From positions 50,036 to 79,559 of the forward strand of contig MU646464.1 in NCBI GenBank assembly GCA_026770585.1: a stretch of 29,524 nucleotides of DNA, given 5' to 3'. The translations under genes were made by a program, and so were the position numbers. Below, one piece after another: positions 23,044 through 29,524 of this stretch. The stretch is from Baffinella frigidus (taxonomy: Eukaryota > Cryptophyceae > Cryptomonadales > Baffinellaceae). A model generated the notes under the pieces. It made no database searches. It was given only the letters and a program-made list of their open reading frames with translations, and was not told the DNA's origin. Within the stretch, counting starts at the first letter, position 1; each line of letters begins with the position of its first letter.

Positions 23044-23327
23044 AGTGGACCTACCCTAACACATCCCCTTCGGGGCCGGACTGATTGAGTATGTGTGGAG
23101 GGTAGGTATGCGTTATGGTGTCCACCCTTCAGGCATACTTCCTTGCAGGGGGGAATCGGGAGCCGGCCGAAGGAGTATGTGTGGAGGGTGAGTATGTGTT
23201 ACGGTAGCCTGGGTTAGGGTAGGTGGACTGTACCTTAGGTTCTATCGCCATGTCAGCCACACCTTCTTGACCGACTATCCCTCTGATAGGGGCGCCTCGC
23301 ACCGTACCAGCTCTGACTTCCTCGGGC
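23044..23327. repeat. Spacer with duplicated GAGTATGTGTGGAGGGT text
   Basis: TGAGTATGTGTGGAGGGTAG and AGGAGTATGTGTGGAGGGTG are direct copies about 80 bp apart. No gene. Confidence 0.5.
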
Positions 23328-23447
23328 TGGCCGACTATCCTCAAGTTGACACGCTGGGTCCGCGGTACACACCCGTCAACTTTGGAGCGGGGAAGATCCC
23401 AGGCGCACCAAATGCGCGAGCCCGAATAGACTGAGACAGAGCTAGAC
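23328..23447 (-). repeat. Dispersed repeat family A, copy 5
   Basis: GGCCGACTATCCTCAAGTTG, GTCAACTTTGGAGCGGG, CGAGCCCGAATAGACTGAGA, CAGAGCTAG. Confidence 0.8.
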
Positions 23448-23496
23448 ACCCTAACCCCGGGGATGGCCGCAGAGTGTTGGGAGGAGCTGGACCTTA

Positions 23497-23672
23497 CGTT
23501 CTGTCGCCACATCCACGTTCTGTGTCCGCAGGCACTTGGACACGTTACTGCGGGATATCCCGCAGAAACGTGGCCAAACGCGGCTATTTGCATGAAAATT
23601 GATACACACCCCACCACTTGTGAAGGACCCCGGGTTTGAAAATAGCGCCTTTTCTGGCCTTGCGTGGTACCT
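23497..23672. mobile_element. Family F element, copy 2
   Basis: As copy 1, with hairpin GTTACTGCGGGATATCCCGC and end TTTTCTGGCCTTGCGTGGTA. It is directly followed by the start of another copy (23675-23726). Confidence 0.8.
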
Positions 23673-23699
23673 TATGTTCTGTCGCCATGTCAACGTTCT

Positions 23700-23950
23700 G
23701 TGTCCGCAGGCCCTTGGTCACGTTCCCCCACACCCTCCGCGACTCGAAATACTGCTGGTTCGCCTGCGCAGGGGGGATGTGATACTAATTGTCAGCACTA
23801 TAATAGTATTAGTCAGCAATATAATAGTTTTAGTCAGCACTGTAATAGTATTAGTCAGCACTATATTAGTATTAGTCAGCACTATAATATGGTCACGTAC
23901 TGCCACACCCTTCGCGACTCGAAATACTGCTGGTTCGCCTGCTCGGGGTG
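23700..23950. repeat. Direct repeats flanking a 21-bp minisatellite
   Basis: CGCGACTCGAAATACTGCTG / GTTCGCCTGC occurs at about 23738 and 23914. Between them is the GTCAGCACTATAATAGTATTA minisatellite (23791-23889, four units plus a partial). Confidence 0.9.
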
Positions 23951-24091
23951 TACGGCTTAGGGTTGAGGAACGGCGTGCGCCCACATCAGCAGACGTTGAC
24001 CGCACGCCCAGACACGCGAAAGTTGACACGGCTCGCGGAAAGTTAACGCGCGCAGGCAGCGTCACGCCGGGTTCCGGCTTAAGTTTATTAC

Positions 24092-24160
24092 AAATCTGGG
24101 ATTCGTACTAAATCTGGGATTCGTACTAAATCTGGGATTCGTACTAAATCTGGGATTTAT
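24092..24160. repeat. 18-bp minisatellite AAATCTGGGATTCGTACT
   Basis: Four head-to-tail units, the last incomplete. Confidence 0.95.
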
Positions 24161-24364
24161 ACGGGACTGTAAACCCCGAACCCTAAGCCTGAACCCTAAA
24201 CGATGATTCTTGGAACAGGCTGAATCTGTGGAGCACACGTTTGCAGTATCGTGCCCTCCACTTGAGGTTTTAAATGCTCCCAACATGGCCCAACCACTTG
24301 AGGCTGAAAGAGGGAGTATTTTAAATGTGGGATTGTTAAATTTAGTACCAGTCACGGGCAGGCT

Positions 24365-24510
24365 TGGTCACGTGACTGGGGGAATTCCCCCAGTAACGTG
24401 ATCAAACGCGATATTTGTGTGAAAATTACTACACAGCGGTCCACGTGTAAAGGACTGGTAAAGTTAAAACTTTTAAAATAGTCGCATTTCTAGCCTCGAG
24501 TGGAACGACA
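24365..24510. mobile_element. Family F element, copy 3
   Basis: Hairpin core ACTGGGGGAATTCCCCCAGT replaces the GCGGGATATCCCGC core of the other copies, with both arms changed together; flanks GATCAAACGCG and GTGTGAAAATTACTACACA are shared. Confidence 0.8.
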
Positions 24511-24630
24511 CGCCTTCCCGTAGAACAGATCTGCAGAACAAAAACGCTTTTCTGCTTTCGGATCGCGTTTATACAGCCACCCCCGCACCCACGGCGAGGA
24601 CACGCCACCGGACGCCGGGCCATCTGAAAA
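24511..24630. other. Spacer, no gene recognised
   Basis: Unique sequence with short open frames on both strands, none recognised. Confidence 0.4.
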
Positions 24631-24779
24631 GCTAACGCCAGCGAGGTACTTAGAGCCTACGGATTGCCTACGGTAGGAGCCCTCCTCCTACGACTTTTCA
24701 ACACCTTTTTGTTTTAAACGTCGTAGGAGGGGGGGGGGGGTTCCTACCGTAGGCTAAGGGGTCCGCTGGCGTTGGCTTG
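24631..24779. mobile_element. Palindromic element D-like, copy 2
   Basis: GCTAACGCCAGCG ... CGCTGGCGTTGGC ends, interior GCCTACGGTAGGA paired with TCCTACCGTAGGC and CTCCTCCTACGAC with GTCGTAGGAGG. Related in design, not in ends, to 20572-20732. Confidence 0.75.
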
Positions 24780-25111
24780 TGGCATTAGGGGGCCGGTGCC
24801 GTGTCCTCGGGATAGTTCGTCGTCAAATAGGACACTCGGAAAGATCCGTCCTGAATGTCTTTTATGGCGAAAAATCGAAATTTCGGAAAGTTGGTACAAA
24901 TTCCGTGTGAACTGACTTGTTTTCCTAGGTCAGCCCTACTCTCTTGCGTGGTAAATGTCTTTTATGGCGAGCCCAGTTGTACACCAGCCAGGGTGCCGTG
25001 GGCTGGCTGGACAAGGACACGCCCAGGTCGCAGAAACCCGGGTCTTGCCTGTCTTATTTTACCGCTAAACTCGGACAAGAAAAAGTAGATTAACGCGAAG
25101 AAAAAAATCAC
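24780..25111. other. Region 3' of the known OSBP exons; possible further exon not identified
   Basis: ATGTCTTTTATGGCGA occurs twice (24857, 24955). A fragment near 25024-25045 (AACCCGGGTCTTGCCTGTCT) copies the middle of OSBP exon c. The segment 24966-25023 is protein-like in more than one frame, but I could not tie it to the OSBP family. Confidence 0.4.
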
Positions 25112-25226
25112 CTCAGCGTCGACGGTCGGGGGCTGGAAGGAGGACGCCTTCTCGGCCTCAACGTCGAAGAACACCCGGGTCTTGCCTGTCTTTTTCTCCG
25201 TGATGTTGATGCACTTGTCCCACCGC
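25112..25226 (-). CDS. ORP gene exon c
   Basis: Acceptor CTCGCAG, one base completing the Gly codon, 38 codons, donor GTGATT. Encodes RWDKCINITEKKTGKTRVFF then DVEAEKASSFQPPTVDAE; the LDG-RWD junction with exon b is the conserved 'l.G.WD' of ORPs. Confidence 0.8.
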
Positions 25227-28200
25227 CTGCGAGAGTGCGGTTTGGGGTTTGGAGAGTGCGGTTTGGGGTTTAGATTGGAGTCTGGCAGCGAACATAACTA
25301 CACACTTGGGTCGTAATAGTATTTGTAAAGCCTTTGCGCAGCAATTTTCGGTTTTAGAATTTGCCCATCTTGCCACGCCAGGCCACACGTCAGAATTTCA
25401 GAAAACCATCCATCTTAAAGATTTCCTGAGGGGTTTGGTTTGGGGTTTAGAGTCTGGCAACGAACATTACTCTACACAATTGGGTCAGTTGTGAATCTGG
25501 CTACGAAAATTACTTCACAATTGGGCCATTTTCGAATCTGGCAACGAAAATTACTAAACAATCGGGTCGTACTGGTATTAGTAAGCATTTGGGGAGCAAT
25601 TTTCGGTTATAGAATCTGCCCGTCTTTTTCTCCGTGATGGTGATGCGCTTGTCCCACCGCCTGCGGGTTTGGTGTTTGGTGTTTGGGGTTTGGGGTTTGG
25701 GGTTTGGGGTTTGGGGTTTGGGGTTTGGGGTGTGTGGTTTGGTGTTTGGGCTTTGGGCTTTGGTGTTTGGTGTTTGGTGTTTGGTGTTTGGTGTTTGATG
25801 TTTGGGGTGTGTGGTTTGGTGTTTGGTGTTTCATCTTTGGTGTTTGGTGTTTGGAGCTTGGGGTTTGGGCTTAGGGTTTAGGGTGTAGGGTTTAGGGTTC
25901 AGGGTTCAGGGTTCAGGGTGTCGGGTTCAGGGTTGAATCGTGCAGTTTTTATGGTGCCGGATTTACGGTTTGGGTTTTGGGCTTCGGGGTTTGGGGTTTA
26001 GGGGTGTAGGGTGTACCCGTCGAGCTTGTACATGGTCTCTCCGGTCGCCGTCTTCTGAATCTTGCCCTCCACTGAGCAGCCCTAAACCCCAACCCCTAAC
26101 CCTCTACCAGGCTAACCTCTACCAGGGGACGACCTCAACCCTGCACTCCATACGAGAGAGAGCGAGCGAGCGAGAGAGAGAGAGGGGGCCTCCTTGCAAG
26201 GGGGGGCTGGGTGCGTCACCCCCCATAGGCGACCTCAACCTTGAACTCCAAAAATTTATGGGGAAATGATCACGTTTCCGTACGGATGTCCGTACGGAAA
26301 CGTGATCAAATGCTGACTTTTGGCGTGTTTCCTGGGCAATAATCCAATAAATAACTGGTCGTGCACGACCACCATGCAACGGTACCCTAGCTCGGTGACG
26401 GATGCAGGGCTTGGGGTTTGGTGTTTGGTGTTTGGTGTTTGGTGTTGGTGTTTGGTGTTTGGTGTTTGGTGTTTGGTGTTTGGTGTTTGGTGTTTGTTTG
26501 GGGTTTGGGGTATGGGGTTTGGGGTTTAGGGTTTGGTGTTTAGGGTGAAGGCGGTACCGCCTAGCGGGGTTTGGGGTTTAGGGGTGTAGGTTGTACCCGT
26601 CGAGCTTGTACACGGTCTCCCCGGTCGCCGTCTTCTGAATCTTGCCCTCCACTGAGTTGTTCGTCCCCTGATTGTTGAGGATTAGGGTTTAGGGTTTGGA
26701 GCTCAGAGCTCAGGGCTCAGGACGTGGTGCGTAGGGCTAAAGGTTTATCTTGCCCTCCACTGAGTTGTTGGTGCACTGATTGAGGGTTAGGGTGTAGGGC
26801 TCAGGGCTCACGGCGTAGGGCTTGAGGTTTATCCTGGTTGTTGAGGGTTAGGGTTTAGGGTTTGGGGTTTAGGGTTTGGGGCTCAGGGATCAGGGCGTAG
26901 GGATTAAGGTTTATCTTGGCCTCCACTCAGTTGTTCGTCCCCCGGAAGAGGGTTAGGGTTTAGGGCTCGGGACTCAAGGTTTAGGGCTGATGCTGGTTTC
27001 TCAAGGTTGAGGGCTGATGCCGTCTTCTGAATCTTGCCCTCCACTGAGTTGTTCGTCCCCTGGCTGTTGAGGGTTCGAGTTTAGGGCTCAGATGGTTGAG
27101 AGCAGGTGGTTAAGGATTTTAAGGTTTAGGGCTCCACTTGGTAGTTCGTTCTCTGGTGGTTCAGGGTTCAGGGTTCAGGGTTGAGGGTTGAGGGTTGAGG
27201 GTTGAGGGCGCAGGGTTTAGAGCTTAGGGTTCATTGCATGGTATGTAGTTGAGGGTTAGGGTTTAGGTCTTGGTTTAGCGCCTAGGGTTTATTGATTGGT
27301 TGAGGGTTGAGGGTTGAGGGTTGAGGATTGAGGGTTGAGGGTTGAGGGTTGAGGTTTGAGAGTTGAGGGTGTAGGGTTTAGGGTGTAGGATTTTGGGTCT
27401 ATTGCAGCAGCGTCCACGCAGGTCCCTAGGGCAGAGTTCTCTCCTAACCACACACCCCAAACCCCAAACCCCAAACACCAGGCAACGGCTCCAACTCCCC
27501 AGGAAAATGGAGTTTAAAAAAATGCTGAGGCGGGTCCGCCACAAGGCTCTTATCCCTTAAGTGCCCAGCCGGAGGTCCTCGGCAGGTCCTAGGGCCCTAC
27601 CGTAGGGCGACGACCGCCACGAGGTCCTCGGCAGGTCCTAGGGCCCTACCGTAGGGCGTATGCGCCTACTGGGCACTCAAGGGATACTGATGGATCACTC
27701 AACTCAAGGATCGAGAGTAGTAAAGAAGGACGCATGTATGCTGTTGGTCCATCAGCCTTGGGCACGAGCGAGACGGGCAGTGCAACATGCAATGGTGTAA
27801 AACTGCGCTCGCCATAAATGACATTCAGAGCAGAAACCCCAGCACAAAGAGGCGACTGAAATACATTTTTTTGGCGAGCACACTTTTAGCCTGACAGAGC
27901 TAGGCTACCACACGAGGCTATCCATGCGAACAGAGTAAAAGGACATTTTTAAAATTTGTGGGGAAATGATCACGTTTCCGTACGGATATCCGTACGGAAA
28001 CGTGATCAAATGCTGACTTTTGGCGTGTTTCCTGGGCAATAATCCAATAATTAACTTATGAATCTGTTCGCATGGATAGCCTCGTGTGGGTAGGCATCGA
28101 CGCCCCCAAAATCAACATGCCTCAGCTCAAAAAAAAAGTGCGCACCCACCATCTACGCACGGCGAGCTACCACGCCAGAGGGCTCGAGGGAAACCGACGC

Positions 28201-28726
28201 CTTATCCACGCCAGATCTGGCGTCGTTGGACTTGACTTTTCAGGGGGTTTCCCCCGAAAGATGTCAAAAATGGATGATTCGAGCCCTCTGGCGTGGTACG
28301 AACGACCCGCTACACACAAGCACAGAGGAGCCGCTACAACGCATGGCGTTGAGCGGGTTGTGGCCAAGCCCAGTTTCACTCCGGCAGAGTTAGGAGCTCC
28401 CCCCAGGGTGGGCGGACACCAGCCTCAAATAAATCCCTATTTTAAAATACCCGCGTTCTCGCAAAAGGGAGACGCTGTTTTTTTTCGAACGGCTTAGCTT
28501 GAAATAGCCCTTGTTCTTGACGGACAACTAGAGCGAGAGTCCTTATCGTATTCTTGAAGGACAGCTTGCGCGAGAGTCCTTATCGTATTGCACACGGTCA
28601 ACGGGAGACGCTGGTACAAACGTGCTCACCTTGAAATAGCCCTTGTTCTTGAAGGACAGCTTGAGCGAGTAGCCGCTCACGGGGCACTCAATCGCCACGT
28701 CCCCCGCAATCTCCATCCGCATCACC
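25112..28726 (-). CDS. Oxysterol-binding-protein-related (ORP) gene, partial, three exons
   Basis: Minus-strand exons 28630-28726, 26597-26667 and 25112-25226 join in one frame (the last junction splits a Gly codon). They read MRMEIAGDVAIECPVSGYSL, KLSFKNKGYFK, VEGKIQKTATGETVYKLDG and RWDKCINITEKKTGKTRVFF. This is the order of the ORD domain core in OSBP/ORP proteins (G.v.i.c..tGY...l.Fk.k..., v.G.I......~.l.G.WD). ORPs exchange sterols or PI4P/PS between membranes at contact sites. The N-terminal part (including the EQVSHHPP signature) and the C-terminus are not seen; the window or unrecognised exons may hold them. Introns of about 1.4 and 1.9 kb are mostly heptamers and exon shadows. Confidence 0.8.
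25235..25275. repeat. GAGAGTGCGGTTTGGGGTTT duplicated
   Basis: Two direct copies right next to the acceptor of ORP exon c. Confidence 0.85.
25276..25618. repeat. Family G-like tandem elements
   Basis: TCTGGCAACGAAAATTACTA and variants repeat four times, with GGAGCAATTTTCGGTT.TAGAAT at about 25339 and 25593. The block 25276-25365 is thus duplicated at 25530-25618, next to the exon c shadow. Confidence 0.75.
25619..25660 (-). pseudogene. 5' shadow of ORP exon c
   Basis: 42 nt matching the start of exon c (GCGGTGGGACAAGCGCATCA, CCATCACGGAGAAAAAGACG) with its CGCAG acceptor. It lies upstream of the intact exon on the minus strand. Confidence 0.85.
25665..25935. repeat. TTTGGGG / TTTGGTG array
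   Basis: Runs of GGTTTGG and TGTTTGG heptamers, then TTTAGGG/TTCAGGG. Gly/Phe/Val/Trp-rich open frames here are repeat translations. Confidence 0.95.
26017..26076 (-). pseudogene. 3' shadow of ORP exon b
   Basis: Matches all but the first about 11 nt of exon b, in the same frame (VEGKIQKTATGETMYKLDG) with the GTACAC donor. It lies downstream of the intact exon. A CTCAG lies right before its TGGAGGG, so it could be a usable alternative exon, but its length would change the frame. Confidence 0.8.
26151..26190. repeat. (GA)n tract
   Basis: GAGAGAGAGCGAGCGAGCGA type repeat. Confidence 0.9.
26255..26352. mobile_element. Family E element, copy 1
   Basis: A 42-nt palindrome TGATCACGTTTCCGTACGGA... 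(26268-26309, one mismatch at the centre) followed by the fixed tail GCTGACTTTTGGCGTGTTTC and AATAATCCAATAA. Copy 2 is at 27951-28056; tail alone at 8822. Confidence 0.85.
26405..26560. repeat. TTTGGTG array
   Basis: About fifteen TGTTTGG units with one frameshifting TGTTGG, ending in TTTGGGG/TTTAGGG. Confidence 0.95.
26597..26667 (-). CDS. ORP gene exon b
   Basis: Acceptor CAATCAG, 71 nt, donor GTACAA. Encodes GTNNSVEGKIQKTATGETVY then KLD plus two bases of Gly. Phase-compatible with both neighbours (exon a ends in phase 0; exon c supplies the missing base). Confidence 0.8.
26680..27395. repeat. Heptamer fields, ORP intron
   Basis: GGGTTAG, GGGCTCA, TTGAGGG and TTTAGGG units around the exon b shadows; a clean TTGAGGG array at 27297-27370. 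Confidence 0.9.
26747..27156 (-). pseudogene. 5' shadows of ORP exon b (four fragments)
   Basis: 26747-26781, 26912-26943, 27018-27063 and a diverged 27131-27156 contain CTTGCCCTCCACTGAGTTGT and GTTCGTCCCCTG, i.e. the start of exon b with its acceptor side on the minus strand. All lie upstream of the intact exon, separated by G-rich heptamers. Confidence 0.85.
27396..27550. other. Intron spacer
   Basis: No exon recognised. A short CCCCAAA triplet (27444-27470) is heptamer-like in inverse orientation. Confidence 0.4.
27551..27686. mobile_element. Family C MITE, copy 6 (internally duplicated)
   Basis: TATCCCTTAAGTGCCCAG ... CTGGGCACTCAAGGGATA. The interior GAGGTCCTCGGCAGGTCCTA / GGGCCCTACCGTAGGGCG occurs twice, making this copy longer (136 bp). 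Confidence 0.85.
27687..27950. other. Intron spacer, nothing recognised
   Basis: Unique sequence without family-like frames or clear repeats. Confidence 0.4.
27951..28056. mobile_element. Family E element, copy 2
   Basis: Perfect 42-nt palindrome at 27968-28009 (core CCGTACGGATATCCGTACGG) plus the fixed tail GCTGACTTTTGGCGTGTTTC. Nearly identical to 26255-26352, so recently duplicated. Confidence 0.9.
28168..28298. mobile_element. Inverted-repeat element J
   Basis: 20-bp perfect TIRs TACCACGCCAGAGGGCTCGA / reverse complement bound 131 bp, with inner palindromes (ACGCCAGATCTGGCGT; a GGGGG..CCCCC hairpin). It sits inside a plus-strand open frame (28072-28497) that I regard as spurious. Confidence 0.8.
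28499..28574 (-). pseudogene. 3' shadows of ORP exon a (two fragments)
   Basis: TTGAAATAGCCCTTGTTCTT GACGGACAACTAGAGCGAG (28499-28537) and a shorter copy (28551-28574) match the end of exon a. The downstream intron text GGGAGACGCTG beside the intact donor is also copied at 28468. They lie downstream of the intact exon on the minus strand. Confidence 0.85.
28630..28726 (-). CDS. ORP gene exon a
   Basis: Acceptor CTGAGCAG, one base, then 32 codons and donor GTGAGC. Encodes VMRMEIAGDVAIECPVSGYS then LKLSFKNKGYFK, the ORP beta-strand pair 'G.v.i.cp.tGY...l.Fk.kg'. The single base at the start implies an upstream exon ending in two bases. Confidence 0.8.
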
Positions 28727-28734
28727 CTGCTCAG

Positions 28735-29083
28735 GGTTGAGGGTTGAGGGTTGAGGGTCGAGGGTTGAGGGTCGAGGGTTCAGGTTTAGAGTTGAGGGTT
28801 CAGGATTTGTCACGGGGCACTCAAATCGCCACATCCCCCGCAATCGCCATGCGCCTTACGCTGCTCGGGGTTTTGGGTTTAGGGTTGAGGGTTTAGGTTT
28901 AGTGTGTAGGGTTGAGGGGTTAGGGGTTAGGATTGGTCATGGGGCACTCAATCGCCACGTCCCCCGCAATCTCCATCCGCATCACCCTGCTCAGGGTTGA
29001 GGGTTGAGGGTTGAGGGTCGAGTGTTGAGGGTCGAGTGTCGAGTGTTGAGGGTTGAGGGTCGAGGGTCGAGGGTTGAGGATTT
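28735..29083. repeat. TTGAGGG / GTCGAGGG array
   Basis: Homogeneous TTGAGGG with GTCGAGGG variants, interrupted by the two exon a shadows; the blocks 28721-28775 and 28981-29030 are duplicates including the exon acceptor. Confidence 0.9.
28811..28986 (-). pseudogene. 5' shadows of ORP exon a (two fragments)
   Basis: 28811-28860 (diverged) and 28937-28986 (almost identical) match the first half of exon a with the GAGCAG acceptor. Both lie upstream of the intact exon on the minus strand. Confidence 0.9.
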
Positions 29084-29443
29084 AGCGTGGCGCGCATGGA
29101 GACACCCTGGGGAATGTAAACTACGCGGGAGAGCTACATGTCATTTTACGCCCTGCGTCCATCTATTATTTTCCCTTGAAATCGGCAAAAGTTACCGAAA
29201 ATGCCCACAAATAATTGACTTTGACGGAAAAGTAACCGCAGGATATGGGGGAAAATGGCTCCAAGAAACCACCTAGCCCTCCCCCGTAGAAGGGATTAGC
29301 CAACCCGCGCGAGGAAACCCTTACCATGACGGGGTTCACGGTTTACGGTTCAGCACCCCGACCTCGGTTTGGGGTGTCGGGTTTAGCCGTCACGCGCGGC
29401 ACAGGGTCTATGGTTCAACACCGCCGGTGTTGGTTTATTGATT
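29084..29443. other. Spacer, no exon recognised
   Basis: Includes CACGGTTTACGGTTCAGCAC-type text and small inverted repeats (CACCGCCGGTG). The missing upstream ORP exon was not found here. Confidence 0.4.
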
Positions 29444-29524
29444 GGGTCAGGGTTCAGGGTTCAGGGTTCAGGGTTCAGGGTTCAGGGTTCAGGGTTCAGG
29501 GTTCAGGGTTCAGGGTTCAGGGTT
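29444..29524. repeat. TTCAGGG heptamer array
   Basis: About eleven perfect TTCAGGG units to the window edge; a different homogeneous variant from the TTGAGGG array at the window start. Confidence 0.95.

Noticed and set aside
25669-25881. Gly/Phe/Val/Trp-rich plus-strand frames
   Set aside because: Translation of TTTGGGG/TTTGGTG arrays.
28072-28497. 141-codon plus-strand frame
   Set aside because: It runs through inverted-repeat element J, which supplies much of it, and shows no family motif.

Overview
The window looks like nuclear DNA of a eukaryotic microalga or other protist. Genes on both strands are split by introns with GT-AG or GC-AG ends. The encoded proteins belong to eukaryotic families (PAQR/HlyIII receptor-like, OSBP-related, eIF1/SUI1, TPR, ankyrin, WD40). 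Introns and spacers are packed with heptamers derived from the TTTAGGG telomere type. I cannot name the species; a haptophyte, dinoflagellate, cryptophyte or related alga would fit. I see no rRNA, tRNA, CRISPR or prokaryotic operon structure.

Layout. 1-3.5 kb: minus-strand TPR gene with small exons (77-113, 1036-1131, 3103-3252, possibly 3412-3487) in G-rich heptamer introns; it runs off the left edge. 3.6-5.1 kb: a small inverted-repeat element, then a minus-strand ankyrin gene whose tail is a (GA)n tract. 5.78-12.44 kb: a complete plus-strand seven-transmembrane PAQR/HlyIII gene whose six exons join in frame (238 codons) across about 6 kb of repeat-filled introns. 11.9-18.7 kb: a nest of near-perfect palindromic MITEs of two families (B, about 120 bp, pogo/Tigger-like ends; C, about 100 bp). 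15.0-16.0 kb: an intact single-exon SUI1/eIF1-domain gene on the minus strand. 16.5-17.0 kb: a WD40 gene broken into two divergent halves at a 14-bp palindrome. 18.8-20.2 kb: two unrecognised minus-strand exons (X, Y) with truncated copies. 20.4-24.8 kb: satellites, snap-back palindromes and dispersed repeats. 25.1-28.7 kb: minus-strand OSBP-related gene, three exons joining in phase, incomplete at both ends. The window ends in a TTCAGGG array.

Main observation. Nearly every exon of the intron-containing genes has truncated 'shadow' copies in the adjoining introns, and these follow a polarity rule. Copies lying upstream of the intact exon, in the sense of transcription, keep the acceptor and the 5' part of the exon. 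Copies lying downstream keep the 3' part and the donor. It holds for about nine exons in five transcription units on both strands, with one ambiguous fragment. It is what recurrent local tandem duplication, with breakpoints inside exons and selection for one intact exon, would leave behind. Together with heptamer infill it gives a readable record of how these introns grew.

A second linked observation is a dispersed element (H) that sits just upstream of the start codon, in sense orientation, of both the PAQR and the SUI1 genes.
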